Positions 8,611 through 17,476 of a stretch of DNA of 64,000 nucleotides are shown here, one piece after another (positions within the stretch are counted from its first letter, which is position 1; each line of letters begins with the position of its first letter). The position numbers were made by a program, and so were the translations under genes. The notes below the pieces were generated by a model. That model saw only the letters and a list, made by a program, of their open reading frames with translations, did not search any database and was not told the DNA's origin. The stretch comes from Burkholderiales bacterium. GTDB lineage: Bacteria > Pseudomonadota > Gammaproteobacteria > Burkholderiales > UBA11063. The stretch spans positions 30,061 through 94,060 of the forward strand of contig JAQUVM010000001.1 of assembly GCA_028693355.1 (NCBI GenBank), given 5' to 3'.

Positions 8611-9984
8611 TTATTGAGATACGCATACCAATCTTAAGGCAGTAAGAACAGGGGTGTCCTGACGGTCGCACGTTGATAAGTCAGCCATGATTGCGTTTTG
8701 GCCTAACACCACGGCTCCGGCCGCCACGGCAATGCCCACTGAGGTCATATTAAATGTTCCCGCGTCGCCCCAATTATTGCAATCCCCGAAACTAGCGTTA
8801 TCCCAATTACCATCTAAACCAGTCCAGTACCCTAGTGTATTTCCATACGCACTCCAGTTATATCCGTTTCCATAACCCCAAACATTGCTTAAGGGGAATG
8901 CAAAAGTAGCATCTGGTTTAGCGGTGCCTATCGTGAGGTTACTAATAATATCAATGTAGGTCGTATCTGGGTCGAAGACCCAATCAATCGGTGAAGGTTT
9001 TGCGGAGCGGCTTGTACCGGCTATCATTGCTTTCCATGTTAGCGATCTTGCTAAATCGTTAGGTACCCACCCTGCGCTTTCAGCATCATGTTGACATATT
9101 GCATCTGCCTTAGCTATACCATTAGCGCCAGTAGGTTGCCAAACGGAATTAGCTACAACCATCGCACCATTTGGTGATGATTGTGACACGAAGACCCATT
9201 TATTAGCTGGCGGAGGTGCTGGCTGTGGGTTGACGGTAATAGCTTTGTTTGCACTTGTATACCCATTTGCACTTGCTACTAGTGTTGTATTACCAGATTC
9301 ATTTCCAGCAGTAACAGTAACATTGCATGTATTTGAAGCAGTGCTAAGATTACATGTTGATGCTGATAATGTTATTTTGCTATTATCTGCTACTACTGTT
9401 ACAGGTAAACTATTTACCCCTGTACTATTACTAAGGGTAATTGTTGCTTGTTCTGTGCTTTCAACAGTTAACTGGTTTTCTACAGATATAGACAATGTAC
9501 CTGCTCTAACTTCTGGAATACTATTACTTGTTGTAACTTGCATAGTGCCCGGTAGAGATACTAGTGTACTTCCACTTATGGAGTATGCTACAGAATAAGT
9601 ATATGAGCTCTCAGGTGCATTAGAACCATTAATAACTACAGCACATGAAGGAGTAGATGCAGTAATAATACATGGAGTAGGATTAAATGATGCTTGTGGA
9701 GCAGGTGGTGCAGGATTAGCAAAAGTTAATGTAATAGGTGATTCTGAAGTGCTCATACCTGGAATTGCAATTGAACCCACAGGTGCATCTGATCTTGGAT
9801 TAACTGAGAAATTTCCAGCGCTTAACTGAACTGCATGACCGTTAATAGTACCGATAGTGTCAGTAGTATTATTTCCGCCATTACTGCTACCACCGCTACA
9901 TGCGCTAATTGCTAGAGGAACTACAACTAAAGCGCTGGTAATGAGTGCGCCATTAGATATAAGTTTTGAGAATTTTTGATGCAT
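8611..9984 (-). CDS. Secreted lipoprotein with Ig-like repeats and C-terminal DUF1554 domain
   Basis: 457 residues. The leader ends LAISAC followed by SGGSSNGG, so this is a lipoprotein. Residues about 45-255 are two or three Ig-like beta domains rich in Ser/Thr with paired cysteines (STCNLSTASNTCNVTVT). After a proline linker (PQPAPPPANK) comes a 195-residue domain with WVFVSQSSPNG, KADAICQ, WKAMIAG and LRLVCVSQ at the end, the pattern of DUF1554, best known from Leptospira lipoproteins. The DNA for this last domain (about 8611-9195) is visibly richer in G+C (CGGCTCCGGCCGCCACGGC) than the rest of the gene and window, which suggests the domain was acquired separately. Function unknown; probably cell-surface. 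Confidence 0.8.
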   Translation of the reverse strand: MHQKFSKLISNGALITSALVVVPLAISACSGGSSNGGNNTTDTIGTINGHAVQLSAGNFSVNPRSDAPVGSIAIPGMSTSESPITLTFANPAPPAPQASFNPTPCIITASTPSCAVVINGSNAPESSYTYSVAYSISGSTLVSLPGTMQVTTSNSIPEVRAGTLSISVENQLTVESTEQATITLSNSTGVNSLPVTVVADNSKITLSASTCNLSTASNTCNVTVTAGNESGNTTLVASANGYTSANKAITVNPQPAPPPANKWVFVSQSSPNGAMVVANSVWQPTGANGIAKADAICQHDAESAGWVPNDLARSLTWKAMIAGTSRSAKPSPIDWVFDPDTTYIDIISNLTIGTAKPDATFAFPLSNVWGYGNGYNWSAYGNTLGYWTGLDGNWDNASFGDCNNWGDAGTFNMTSVGIAVAAGAVVLGQNAIMADLSTCDRQDTPVLTALRLVCVSQ

Positions 9985-10206
9985 AAATACAGTCCTATTT
10001 AAAAAATTTACTTATGAAATAATCTAGGCGTAAATGTATCATATAAAAAATAAGCACCATGTCTGCTTTTAGCCTACAAAGCGTGTTTAATTCTTATAAA
10101 TAAAGGATTTTATTTTTAAAAACTAGATATCTGTGTTGTATAAATGCTAATTTGGGATATTTTTATTTAATATTTATATAAATATTTTAAAAAATTCTTT
10201 AACTAT

Positions 10207-11166
10207 TTAATTGAGAACTATACTTTTTATAGTATTAATAACATCACTAACAAGCACTTCCATTCCTTTACCTCCAAGATTTTTAGCTATATCAGATTCT
10301 AATATACCTACATACCCTGGATCACTCGCCAAATATATAGCTATAGTTGGTGTATGTGTTAAATTAGCAAAATGAGTAAATCCTGTATCTACACCTATTA
10401 CTACATCAGATTTAACTATTAGATCCGCTAGTTTAGTAAAAGATAACTTTTCAATAAGAGTAATTCGTTCGCTATTTAAATTACTAATTAAACTTATAGC
10501 AAATTCATATTCAGCTTGATTACTATAAGTTATAACTATTTGTTTATTGCTATTATTAATCACCCAATTAGACAATTCAGTCCAATTTTCTAAAGACCAT
10601 TTTTTATTTTCTTTAGACGTACCATGTAAAAATAATATATAACCATTTACAAAATTTATTCCACAATCTTCAGATTTATATTGAAAATCAATTTTACGTA
10701 AATCATGCTTTAGATTAAATATTTTGGCTATAAGACCACGTAATCTTGGTACTGCAATATTATTTTGATTTACATTATAAGTAAAATCATAAAATAAACT
10801 AGCTATAGGCTCACGAGCCGACTTTCTATCCAATCCGAACACATAACCATCAAAAAGGTATTTGGATAGCATAGCGGACTTAATAAGACCCTGTGTATCG
10901 ATTATATAGTCGTATTTGGTATTAGATAATGTCTTTTTAAAATTAGCTAGTTTATTAAACCAAGTAAATTTATTTTTTTTCCATTTTCTAAGTGGAATAG
11001 GAATTACATTATCAATAAGTGGAGATAAATTAGCAACTCCAGTAAAATTTTCATCAACTAACCAATCAATAGTTACATTGGGATTGGTTTTTTTAATATC
11101 AGGTAATACAGTGAATGTGTGAAAAATATCACCAATTGACGACAATCTTATTATTAATATACGCAC
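10207..11166 (-). CDS. waaC: Lipopolysaccharide heptosyltransferase I
   Basis: WaaC adds the first L-glycero-D-manno-heptose to Kdo in the LPS inner core (GT9, GT-B fold, cytoplasmic). The 319 residues match the family length. The N-terminus is RILIIRLSSIGDIFHTF with DWLVDENF soon after; the C-terminal donor site is GVDTGFTHFANLT and YLASDPGYVGI. The start is a GTG at 11166 with AAGGA six bases upstream. The gene is followed by a 220-base gap, and its promoter region is the DnaA-box cluster, the first box lying ten bases before the start codon. Substrate assignment as heptosyltransferase I rather than II is by overall resemblance. Confidence 0.88.
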   Translation of the reverse strand: MRILIIRLSSIGDIFHTFTVLPDIKKTNPNVTIDWLVDENFTGVANLSPLIDNVIPIPLRKWKKNKFTWFNKLANFKKTLSNTKYDYIIDTQGLIKSAMLSKYLFDGYVFGLDRKSAREPIASLFYDFTYNVNQNNIAVPRLRGLIAKIFNLKHDLRKIDFQYKSEDCGINFVNGYILFLHGTSKENKKWSLENWTELSNWVINNSNKQIVITYSNQAEYEFAISLISNLNSERITLIEKLSFTKLADLIVKSDVVIGVDTGFTHFANLTHTPTIAIYLASDPGYVGILESDIAKNLGGKGMEVLVSDVINTIKSIVLN

Positions 11167-11747
11167 AAATATTCCTTATCCACAGTTTATTGTTAATAAC
11201 TTCATTTTATCTTGTTATGAATTATAAGTTATCCACAGATTTTATATTTTTCATTTTTTTATTTACAATCATTTTTATAAAAATACCTACATTTTATACA
11301 AAGTAAATACTTATATAACTATCTATTATATTTATCTAATTTAAGTTATCCACATAAAAACTAGTATATAATAACAATAATAAAATATATTTTATATAAA
11401 TAATTAATATATTGCAAATAAATTAAAAGATAAAACTTATTTTTTAAAAATGAGTATTTAAAAATATTTTAGAACATTTTTTTATCTTGTATAAATATAT
11501 ACTATTAATTAGTTAATAAAGTTTAGTTATCCACAGGTTTATAAAAAGATTAAAACTTATCCACAAATAGTCAACTGTAAATAGTCTAGAAATATACAAA
11601 GTAATTCAATGATTAATACTTTGATTTATATATTTTTTTTTAGATATAAACAGAAAAAATGTAAGCTAATAATAACAATAAATTATATGATATTATATAT
11701 ATAATAAATAAATGTTAAAATTACGTTCTGCAAAAAGGAGTTTATAA
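11167..11747. other. Candidate replication origin (oriC) with five DnaA boxes
   Basis: This 581-base gap holds no credible gene. It contains TTATCCACA, the exact DnaA-box consensus, at 11176, 11229, 11346, 11527 and 11557, all on the plus strand. Between boxes three and four lies a stretch (about 11365-11520) almost free of G and C that could serve as the unwinding element. The upstream gene is on the minus strand and the downstream genes run plus, as expected at an origin. Elsewhere in the 64 kb I saw only two scattered boxes (near 20674 and, inverted, 32238). A perfect parS lies 0.7 kb downstream. dnaA/dnaN are not in the window, so a DnaA-titration site is the main alternative. Confidence 0.75.
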
Positions 11748-12521
11748 ATGGCAAAAGAAGGTAAATATACCGTTGAAAAGATTACATATTTAAAACAATG
11801 GACAGATCATTTATTTAGTTTTAAGATTACTAGAGATTCTGCTTATAAATTTATTCCAGGTCAATTTGCACGTTTAGGTGTAAAAAAAGAAGATGATACT
11901 ATTGTTTGGAGACCTTACTCTATAGTATCTGCTGATTATGATGAAGAATTAGAGTTTTATTCGATAGTAGTTCCAGATGGCGAATTCACACAAAAGCTTA
12001 AAGACCTTAAATGTGGTGATGATATATATATAGATAAAACAAATTATGGATTATTAACTACCGATAGATTTGAAAATGGTAAAGATTTATGGTTTTTATC
12101 AACTGGTACTGGGTTAGCTCCATTTATTTCTATAATGTATGATTTCTCTATTTGGGAACAATATGATAAAGTAATATTAGTGCACGGTGTACGTGAAGAG
12201 AACGAACTAACTTATCAAGAAGAAATAAATTCTTTCTTTACTCATGAATATTATGGTGAACTAGTAAAAGATAAACTACAATATATAAAAGTTGTTTCAC
12301 GTGAAACAACAGGTGATTTAAATGGAAGAATTACAACTTTAATAGAAAATGGTGAATTAGAAAAATTTGCTAATACTCCTATTACTATTGAAAGTAGTCG
12401 TATAATGATTTGTGGTAATCCACAAATGGTAGATGATACACGTAAAATATTAGCTGCACGTGGGTTAACTATATCTAAAAGAGCTAATCCTGGTAATATG
12501 GCTGTTGAAAATCTATGGTAA
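11748..12521 (+). CDS. fpr: Ferredoxin/flavodoxin--NADP+ reductase
   Basis: A 257-residue FAD enzyme that moves electrons between NADPH and ferredoxin or flavodoxin. Visible motifs are RPYSIVS (FAD binding) near residue 55, GTGLAPFISI for NADP near 110, MICGNPQMVDD near 220, and the C-terminal AVENLW ending in the aromatic residue that stacks on the flavin in bacterial Fpr. The start has AAAAGGAG eight bases upstream. It is the first gene to the right of the candidate origin, and a perfect 20-base parS palindrome is embedded in its coding sequence near codons 182-188. Confidence 0.92.
   Translation: MAKEGKYTVEKITYLKQWTDHLFSFKITRDSAYKFIPGQFARLGVKKEDDTIVWRPYSIVSADYDEELEFYSIVVPDGEFTQKLKDLKCGDDIYIDKTNYGLLTTDRFENGKDLWFLSTGTGLAPFISIMYDFSIWEQYDKVILVHGVREENELTYQEEINSFFTHEYYGELVKDKLQYIKVVSRETTGDLNGRITTLIENGELEKFANTPITIESSRIMICGNPQMVDDTRKILAARGLTISKRANPGNMAVENLW
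12291..12310. promoter_or_regulatory. parS site (perfect ParB-binding palindrome)
   Basis: GTTGTTTCACGTGAAACAAC is a perfect 20-base palindrome that contains the exact 16-base consensus TGTTTCACGTGAAACA at 12293-12308. Such sites nucleate ParB spreading and mark the chromosome centromere, usually close to the origin and often inside genes, as here. Confidence 0.9.
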
Positions 12522-12656
12522 TAATATAAATTAAACCTTTAGGGCTAGTATATTGTAAAATATATCTTTAACATACGTATGAACATAATTAATGTATTTT
12601 AAAAATAAATAATTTTATTTACATTAGATTATGTTTTTATTTTAAAAGGTTTTTAT

Positions 12657-13328
12657 ATGTCAAATATTAAATTTTCAATTTCAGTATTGTTAGGATTTAT
12701 TATTTTATCTGGTAGTTTAGTGTATATTAATAAAAATAAAGATACATTAGTTCAAGCTAAAGGTGTAGCAGAAGTTAAAGTTAAATCAGATTTAGCTACT
12801 TGGCAAATATCACTTAATCAATCTGGATATAATTTAGCTTCAGCATATAATCAAATGGAGAGTGATCAAAGTAATGTAATTGCAATATTAAAAGATCAAG
12901 GTATTCAAGAAAGTGATATTCAATCTAATAATATTTCTATTTCAAATATGTTGATTGATAATAAAACTCAGTATCAAATATATAATACTATTACTGTTTC
13001 TAGTAAAAATGTTGATTCAATATATAAAATTAATCAAAATCAAAAGCTTTTTATAGATAAAGGTATTTTTATTTCTGGTAGTTATGTAAATTATTATTTT
13101 ACTGCAATTAATAATATTAAAGAACCTCTTTTAAAAGATTCTGTTCTTAATACTAAAATATCAGCTGGTAAAATAGCTGGAAATCTTAACAAAGAAATTG
13201 CTGAAGTTAGAAACATTAATCAAGGTGTTATCTCAGTTAATTCAGCAGATGGTAGTCAATACAATGATATTAATTCATTATATAAAACAGTTAGAGTTGT
13301 AACAACTGCGACTTACTTAATGAAATAA
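12657..13328 (+). CDS. SIMPL-domain (DUF541) periplasmic protein
   Basis: 223 residues with an N-terminal hydrophobic helix (FSISVLLGFIILSGSLVYI) that is either an uncleaved anchor or a signal peptide, followed by a SIMPL domain: AKGVAEVKVKSDLATWQI near residue 35, and a later KTVRVVTTATYLMK end. SIMPL proteins form periplasmic oligomers (BP26, YggE type) linked to stress tolerance; no enzymatic activity is established. The ATG follows AAAGG. It stands alone between fpr and rsmB, with a hairpin after it. Codons are strongly AT-biased like its neighbours. Confidence 0.8.
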   Translation: MSNIKFSISVLLGFIILSGSLVYINKNKDTLVQAKGVAEVKVKSDLATWQISLNQSGYNLASAYNQMESDQSNVIAILKDQGIQESDIQSNNISISNMLIDNKTQYQIYNTITVSSKNVDSIYKINQNQKLFIDKGIFISGSYVNYYFTAINNIKEPLLKDSVLNTKISAGKIAGNLNKEIAEVRNINQGVISVNSADGSQYNDINSLYKTVRVVTTATYLMK

Positions 13329-13359
13329 AATATAAATAATTATTAAAAATTTTAATAAT

Positions 13360-13388
13360 AATACCTCTACAAATTAAGTAGGGGTATT
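13360..13388 (+). terminator. Hairpin after the SIMPL gene
   Basis: AATACCTCTAC, a seven-base loop, then GTAGGGGTATT form an 11-pair stem with G-T wobble. Only a short T-containing tail (GTTGTTTC) follows, so termination would be partial. It lies three bases before the parS-like site upstream of rsmB. Confidence 0.55.
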
Positions 13389-13390
13389 GT

Positions 13391-13406
13391 TGTTTCATGT
13401 GGAACA
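13391..13406. promoter_or_regulatory. parS-like site (14/16) at the rsmB start
   Basis: TGTTTCATGTGGAACA matches the parS consensus at 14 of 16 positions. It covers the ATG at 13397 offered by the ORF track for rsmB, which supports the ATG at 13409 as the true start. It lies 1.1 kb from the perfect parS. Confidence 0.5.
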
Positions 13407-13408
13407 TT

Positions 13409-14635
13409 ATGAGCGAATATAAAATAATAAAAAGAATTATAGATTTAGTTTATTATGAAAATAAAAATTTAAATGATTTAATTAATCAGTATAAAGAAGA
13501 TGAAAATATAGTAAAAATAAGATATATTGTTTATGATTTACTACGTTATAGTACATCTATTGATTATATATTGAGTAAACTAGTAAGAAATATTGATTAT
13601 GATGTAATGGGTATTCTTAGAATAGGTATATATGAGCTTTGGTTAAGTAAAAAACCTGAATATGCAATTATTAATGATTTAGTTAATTTAACTAAAGAAT
13701 TTGATGAAAAAAAGAAATCATTTGTAAATGCAGTATTGCGTAGTTTTCAAAGAAGTAAAGAAAAATTTATAAAAGATATAGATAATGAATACTCGTATAA
13801 ATATAATATTCCATCATGGTTATTAAACTATTTAAAAAAAGAATATAAAAATAATTATCTAGAAATAATAAAAAGTTTTATGTATAAACCATCTTTTGGT
13901 TTAAGAGTTAATAGTAAAAAGAACTCATATAATGAATATTTGAAATTATTAATAGAAAATAATATTGAATATAAAGAAATTGATAGCAAAATAGTTTTAG
14001 ATAAAGCTATTAATGTTAGTGGAATACCGGGCTTTTATGAGGGCTTGGTGAGTGTCCAAGATGTAGCGGCACAGTATATGCTAGATATATTAAAAAAACA
14101 TAATATTGAAATAAAAAATGCTCTAGATATATGTAGTGCACCAGGTGGCAAAACTTGCCAGTTATTAGAAAATTATGATTGTAATTTAACGTCTGTAGAT
14201 ATAGATGAAAATCGTTTAAAAAAAGTAAAGCAAAATTTAGACAGATTAGAACTTAATTGCAATACTATACTAGGCGATGCTAATAATAAACGTTGGTGGA
14301 ATGGTGACAAGTATGATTTTATTATTGCTGATGTACCTTGTTCAGCTCTTGGAACTATTAAAAGAAATCCAGATATAAAAATAACACGACGTTTAGAGGA
14401 AATTAGTAATTTTGTACAAACGCAAAGAAGTATTATTAATAATATTTGGGAATTATTAAATTTAAATTGTTACATGATATATATAACTTGTTCTATTATG
14501 AAAGAAGAAAATCAATTAAATGTAGAATGGTTATCTAATAATTTAAATGGATTTAAGATTATAGATGAGCTACAAATTTACCCATCTGAAAATAACGATG
14601 GTTTGTATTATGCTTTAATTAAAAAAGTAGGATGA
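13409..14635 (+). CDS. rsmB: 16S rRNA (cytosine-967-C5)-methyltransferase
   Basis: RsmB (Sun/Fmu) methylates C967 of 16S rRNA with SAM. Residues about 1-130 are the NusB-like RNA-binding domain; the Rossmann methyltransferase follows with DICSAPGGKTCQL (SAM site), ADVPCSALGTIKRNPDIK (motif IV with Cys) and ITCSIMKEENQ (motif VI with the catalytic Cys). The track starts at 13397, inside a parS-like palindrome; ATG 13409 has a GGA at good distance and gives MSEYK. Its TGA overlaps an ATG of the next frame, so ntrY is coupled to it. The rsmB-ntrY-ntrX order is familiar from Neisseriaceae. Confidence 0.93.
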   Translation: MSEYKIIKRIIDLVYYENKNLNDLINQYKEDENIVKIRYIVYDLLRYSTSIDYILSKLVRNIDYDVMGILRIGIYELWLSKKPEYAIINDLVNLTKEFDEKKKSFVNAVLRSFQRSKEKFIKDIDNEYSYKYNIPSWLLNYLKKEYKNNYLEIIKSFMYKPSFGLRVNSKKNSYNEYLKLLIENNIEYKEIDSKIVLDKAINVSGIPGFYEGLVSVQDVAAQYMLDILKKHNIEIKNALDICSAPGGKTCQLLENYDCNLTSVDIDENRLKKVKQNLDRLELNCNTILGDANNKRWWNGDKYDFIIADVPCSALGTIKRNPDIKITRRLEEISNFVQTQRSIINNIWELLNLNCYMIYITCSIMKEENQLNVEWLSNNLNGFKIIDELQIYPSENNDGLYYALIKKVG

Positions 14636-14637
14636 TT

Positions 14638-16764
14638 ATGAAAAAAATAAATATAATATTTTTTACAGTAATTTTAACATTAATAATGTTTAGTTATTTT
14701 TATGTAACTATATATTCAAAATACGATGTTATGCTTTATTTGAATGATTATAGAAAAATTATTCAATTAAATAAAGTAATAGAAGCAATTTTATTATTTA
14801 TTATTTTTGGGTTCGTGTATAGATTATTTTTTAGAAAAAATAATGCCTTTGGATCTATTCTTACAAAAAAACTATTTATACTATTATCAATAGTGATACT
14901 AATACCATCATTAATAAATATAAAAATAGCTAATTACTTTATTGATAATACGGTTAATAGATTATTTAATCCTCAAATAGAACAACTTTTAGATAATAGC
15001 TTTAATATAGCAGAAGAAAGTATAAAATATTTCTCTAAAGAATTACGTAAGAAGTCAGTAATTGCAGGTGAATATTTAAAGCTAACTGATAAAGATGAAA
15101 GTAAATCAGAAATAGCCAAAGTTAGAAAAATGCTTGATGTTGATGGGATTAGTATTTATAACAATAAAGGAAATTTATTAGTTCAAGATAACGATAAGAA
15201 ATATTTAAACGATGAGTTAGAAGATTTTATTGTAGCCAAAATAAAAAAAGTTGGTTATTTTTATGAAATAAATAAAAGCAAAGGTGGAGATTATATATTT
15301 AATTATTATCAATATTATAATGATGGAAAAATAGTTGCTTTAAGTCAAATTGCTCCAGAATTTATAAAAATTGATAATAATAATATATTGCATAATAAAG
15401 AACTTTATCAAGGATTATTAAATAATAAAGATAATTTAAAAGATGTATACACGAGTACTCTGATTATAAGTGTTTTATTATCTATAACTATTGCTGTGTT
15501 ATTAACGTTATTCTTTGCACAATTTTTGATAAAACGTATTTCTAGTTTAATTGAAAATATAGAGTCTATAAAAAAAGGTTCTTATAGTAATCAAAATATA
15601 TTTAAAGGTAATGATGAATTATCTCAATTAATTCACTCTTTTAATGATATGGGACATAGCTTGGAAGAATCTCAAAAAATAGAGAAAAAGCAAAAATTAG
15701 AATTAACGGAATACAAAAATTATCTTGAAAATATTATAAATAATCTAAGCCTTAGTGTGATAGTTTATGATGATAAATATGTTATAAAAAATGTTAATTT
15801 AATAACACAAGATATTTTAAATATAGAAATAAATGATATATTAAATATAAATATTGATAAATGGGATAATTCATATAAACATTTAGAAGGTTTAATTAAA
15901 CTAATTAAAACAAAACTAGAATATGAATTAAATGAATGGGAAGAAAATATAGTATTTAGATATAAACATTATATAAAAAATTTATATGTAAAAACTATTC
16001 GTTATGAAATAAATGGCAGTATTGAATATATTACATTAATAAGTGATGTAACTAATCTAATTATAGCTAGGCAAAATCAAGCTTGGGCTGATATTGCAAA
16101 ACGATTAGCTCATGAAATAAAAAACCCATTAACGCCAATAGTTCTATCAGCTGAACGTATTCAAATGAAATTAGTTCCGAAGTTGATAGAAAAAGATCAG
16201 GAATTTTTAAATAGATTAGTTAATCAAATTATTTTACAAGTTGATGATTTAAAAGAGCTTGTTAATAAGTTTAGAGATTTTGCTAACATAAGTAAACCGC
16301 ATTTAGTTAGACTTAATTTGGTAGAGTTTTTTAATCAATTTATGATACTTTATGAAAATATGAGCTTTATAAAACTTATCCATAATTTACCAGAAAATAA
16401 GAGTTTTGTTTTAGGTGATCAAAGTTTATTAAGACAAGTTTTTCATAACTTAGTAAAAAATTCTATAGAAAGTGTTGAAAATAATGAAAATAAAGATGTA
16501 AAAATTACCTTAACATGTACAGAAAATGTTATGAATATTTTGGTTAGTGATAATGGGCATGGTTTTAGTGAAAACATTATGAATAACCTGTTTGAGCCTT
16601 ATCAGACAACGAAAGGAGTTAAAGGAAGTGGCCTAGGCATGGCAATAGTTAAGAAAATTATTGATGAGCATCATGGAAAAATTGAAGTATTTAATGACGA
16701 TGGAGCTAATATTGTAGTAAAATTACCACTAACCGTTTCCAATGTAGAATTTGATAGGTTATAA
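14638..16764 (+). CDS. ntrY: NtrY-type sensor histidine kinase
   Basis: A membrane sensor kinase of about 708 residues. The N-terminus has three hydrophobic helices (about 5-25, 45-65, 75-100), then an extracytoplasmic region and a fourth helix near 270-295 (STLIISVLLSITIAVLL). A HAMP segment, a PAS-like region (about 360-470), the HisKA box HEIKNPLTPIVLSAERIQ and the HATPase boxes NLVKNSIES, SDNGHGFSE and GSGLGMAIV follow. Partner is the adjacent response regulator. In this family it controls respiration or nitrogen-related genes; the signal is unknown. The track starts at 14632, but AGG would then touch the ATG, so I prefer 14638 (MKKINIIFF). Confidence 0.9.
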   Translation: MKKINIIFFTVILTLIMFSYFYVTIYSKYDVMLYLNDYRKIIQLNKVIEAILLFIIFGFVYRLFFRKNNAFGSILTKKLFILLSIVILIPSLINIKIANYFIDNTVNRLFNPQIEQLLDNSFNIAEESIKYFSKELRKKSVIAGEYLKLTDKDESKSEIAKVRKMLDVDGISIYNNKGNLLVQDNDKKYLNDELEDFIVAKIKKVGYFYEINKSKGGDYIFNYYQYYNDGKIVALSQIAPEFIKIDNNNILHNKELYQGLLNNKDNLKDVYTSTLIISVLLSITIAVLLTLFFAQFLIKRISSLIENIESIKKGSYSNQNIFKGNDELSQLIHSFNDMGHSLEESQKIEKKQKLELTEYKNYLENIINNLSLSVIVYDDKYVIKNVNLITQDILNIEINDILNINIDKWDNSYKHLEGLIKLIKTKLEYELNEWEENIVFRYKHYIKNLYVKTIRYEINGSIEYITLISDVTNLIIARQNQAWADIAKRLAHEIKNPLTPIVLSAERIQMKLVPKLIEKDQEFLNRLVNQIILQVDDLKELVNKFRDFANISKPHLVRLNLVEFFNQFMILYENMSFIKLIHNLPENKSFVLGDQSLLRQVFHNLVKNSIESVENNENKDVKITLTCTENVMNILVSDNGHGFSENIMNNLFEPYQTTKGVKGSGLGMAIVKKIIDEHHGKIEVFNDDGANIVVKLPLTVSNVEFDRL

Positions 16765-16831
16765 TTAATAAATTAATAAAAATTGATAAGGCATTATACT
16801 GTCTTATCAACGTATAAATTTGGAGGACAAA

Positions 16832-17413
16832 TTGAGTAAAACAATTTTAATAGTTGATGATGAATTAGGAATTCGCGAGCTATTGAGAGAATGTCTGGAA
16901 GATGAAGGATATTCTGTTAAGTTAGCGGAAAATGCACTAGAGGCAGATAAATTAGTAAAAGATAATAGATTTGATTTAATTTTGATGGATGTTTGGTTAC
17001 CTGATATGGATGGAGTTTCTTTATTTAAGAGATTTTTATCTAACGGTGTAGTTACACCTGTTATCATGATGTCAGGTCATGCTTCAATTACAAGTGCGTT
17101 AGAAGCAATTAGAATTGGTGCAAGAGATTTCTTAGAAAAACCACTTTCTTTAAGTAAGTTGCTTCCATTAGTGGATAAGCATATATTAAAGGAAATCGGT
17201 GGTAATGATGGATTATTAGAAGATATTTCTGAAATCATTACCTTAGATTTAAATAATCCTTTAAAGGGTATTAAAGAAAATCTAGAAAGAAGATATTTCC
17301 TATATCATATGAATAAATACCGTGGTAATATTACTAAGATAGCAGAAGTATCTGGAGTGGATAGAGCTCATTTATACCGTAAGTTTAAAACGCTTGGTAT
17401 AAAAATAAAATAA
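16832..17413 (+). CDS. ntrX: NtrX-like response regulator without AAA+ domain
   Basis: 193 residues from a TTG at 16832, chosen because GGAGG lies six bases upstream; the track start at 16820 precedes that site. Residues 1-120 are a receiver domain with the phospho-acceptor Asp53 (LILMDVWLPDMDG) and the conserved Lys in FLEKPLS. A linker leads to a Fis-type helix-turn-helix at about 150-193 (GNITKIAEVSGVDRAHLYRKFKTLG). The sigma-54-activating AAA+ ATPase of canonical NtrX is absent, so this protein probably acts as a simple DNA-binding regulator, in the manner of RegA/ActR. It follows ntrY after 67 bases and ends in a strong terminator. Confidence 0.88.
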   Translation: MSKTILIVDDELGIRELLRECLEDEGYSVKLAENALEADKLVKDNRFDLILMDVWLPDMDGVSLFKRFLSNGVVTPVIMMSGHASITSALEAIRIGARDFLEKPLSLSKLLPLVDKHILKEIGGNDGLLEDISEIITLDLNNPLKGIKENLERRYFLYHMNKYRGNITKIAEVSGVDRAHLYRKFKTLGIKIK

Positions 17414-17429
17414 CTAAAAAAGTAATCAA

Positions 17430-17462
17430 AAATTCCGGAGCAATCTCCGGAATTTATTTTAT
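17430..17462 (+). terminator. Rho-independent terminator of the rsmB-ntrYX unit
   Basis: AAATTCCGGAG-caat-CTCCGGAATTT is a perfect 11-pair stem with a four-base loop, followed by ATTTTATT. It closes the ntrX transcript just before cysS. Confidence 0.9.
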
Positions 17463-17476
17463 TGTGTGACAAAATA

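Noticed and set aside
8687-8875. ORFs opposite the DUF1554 lipoprotein (also 9230-9598)
   Set aside because: They are antisense shadows of a well-supported lipoprotein gene.
11115-11306. 63-residue ORF inside the waaC-fpr gap
   Set aside because: Composition is that of random AT-rich DNA, it crosses two DnaA boxes and has no ribosome site or known pattern.
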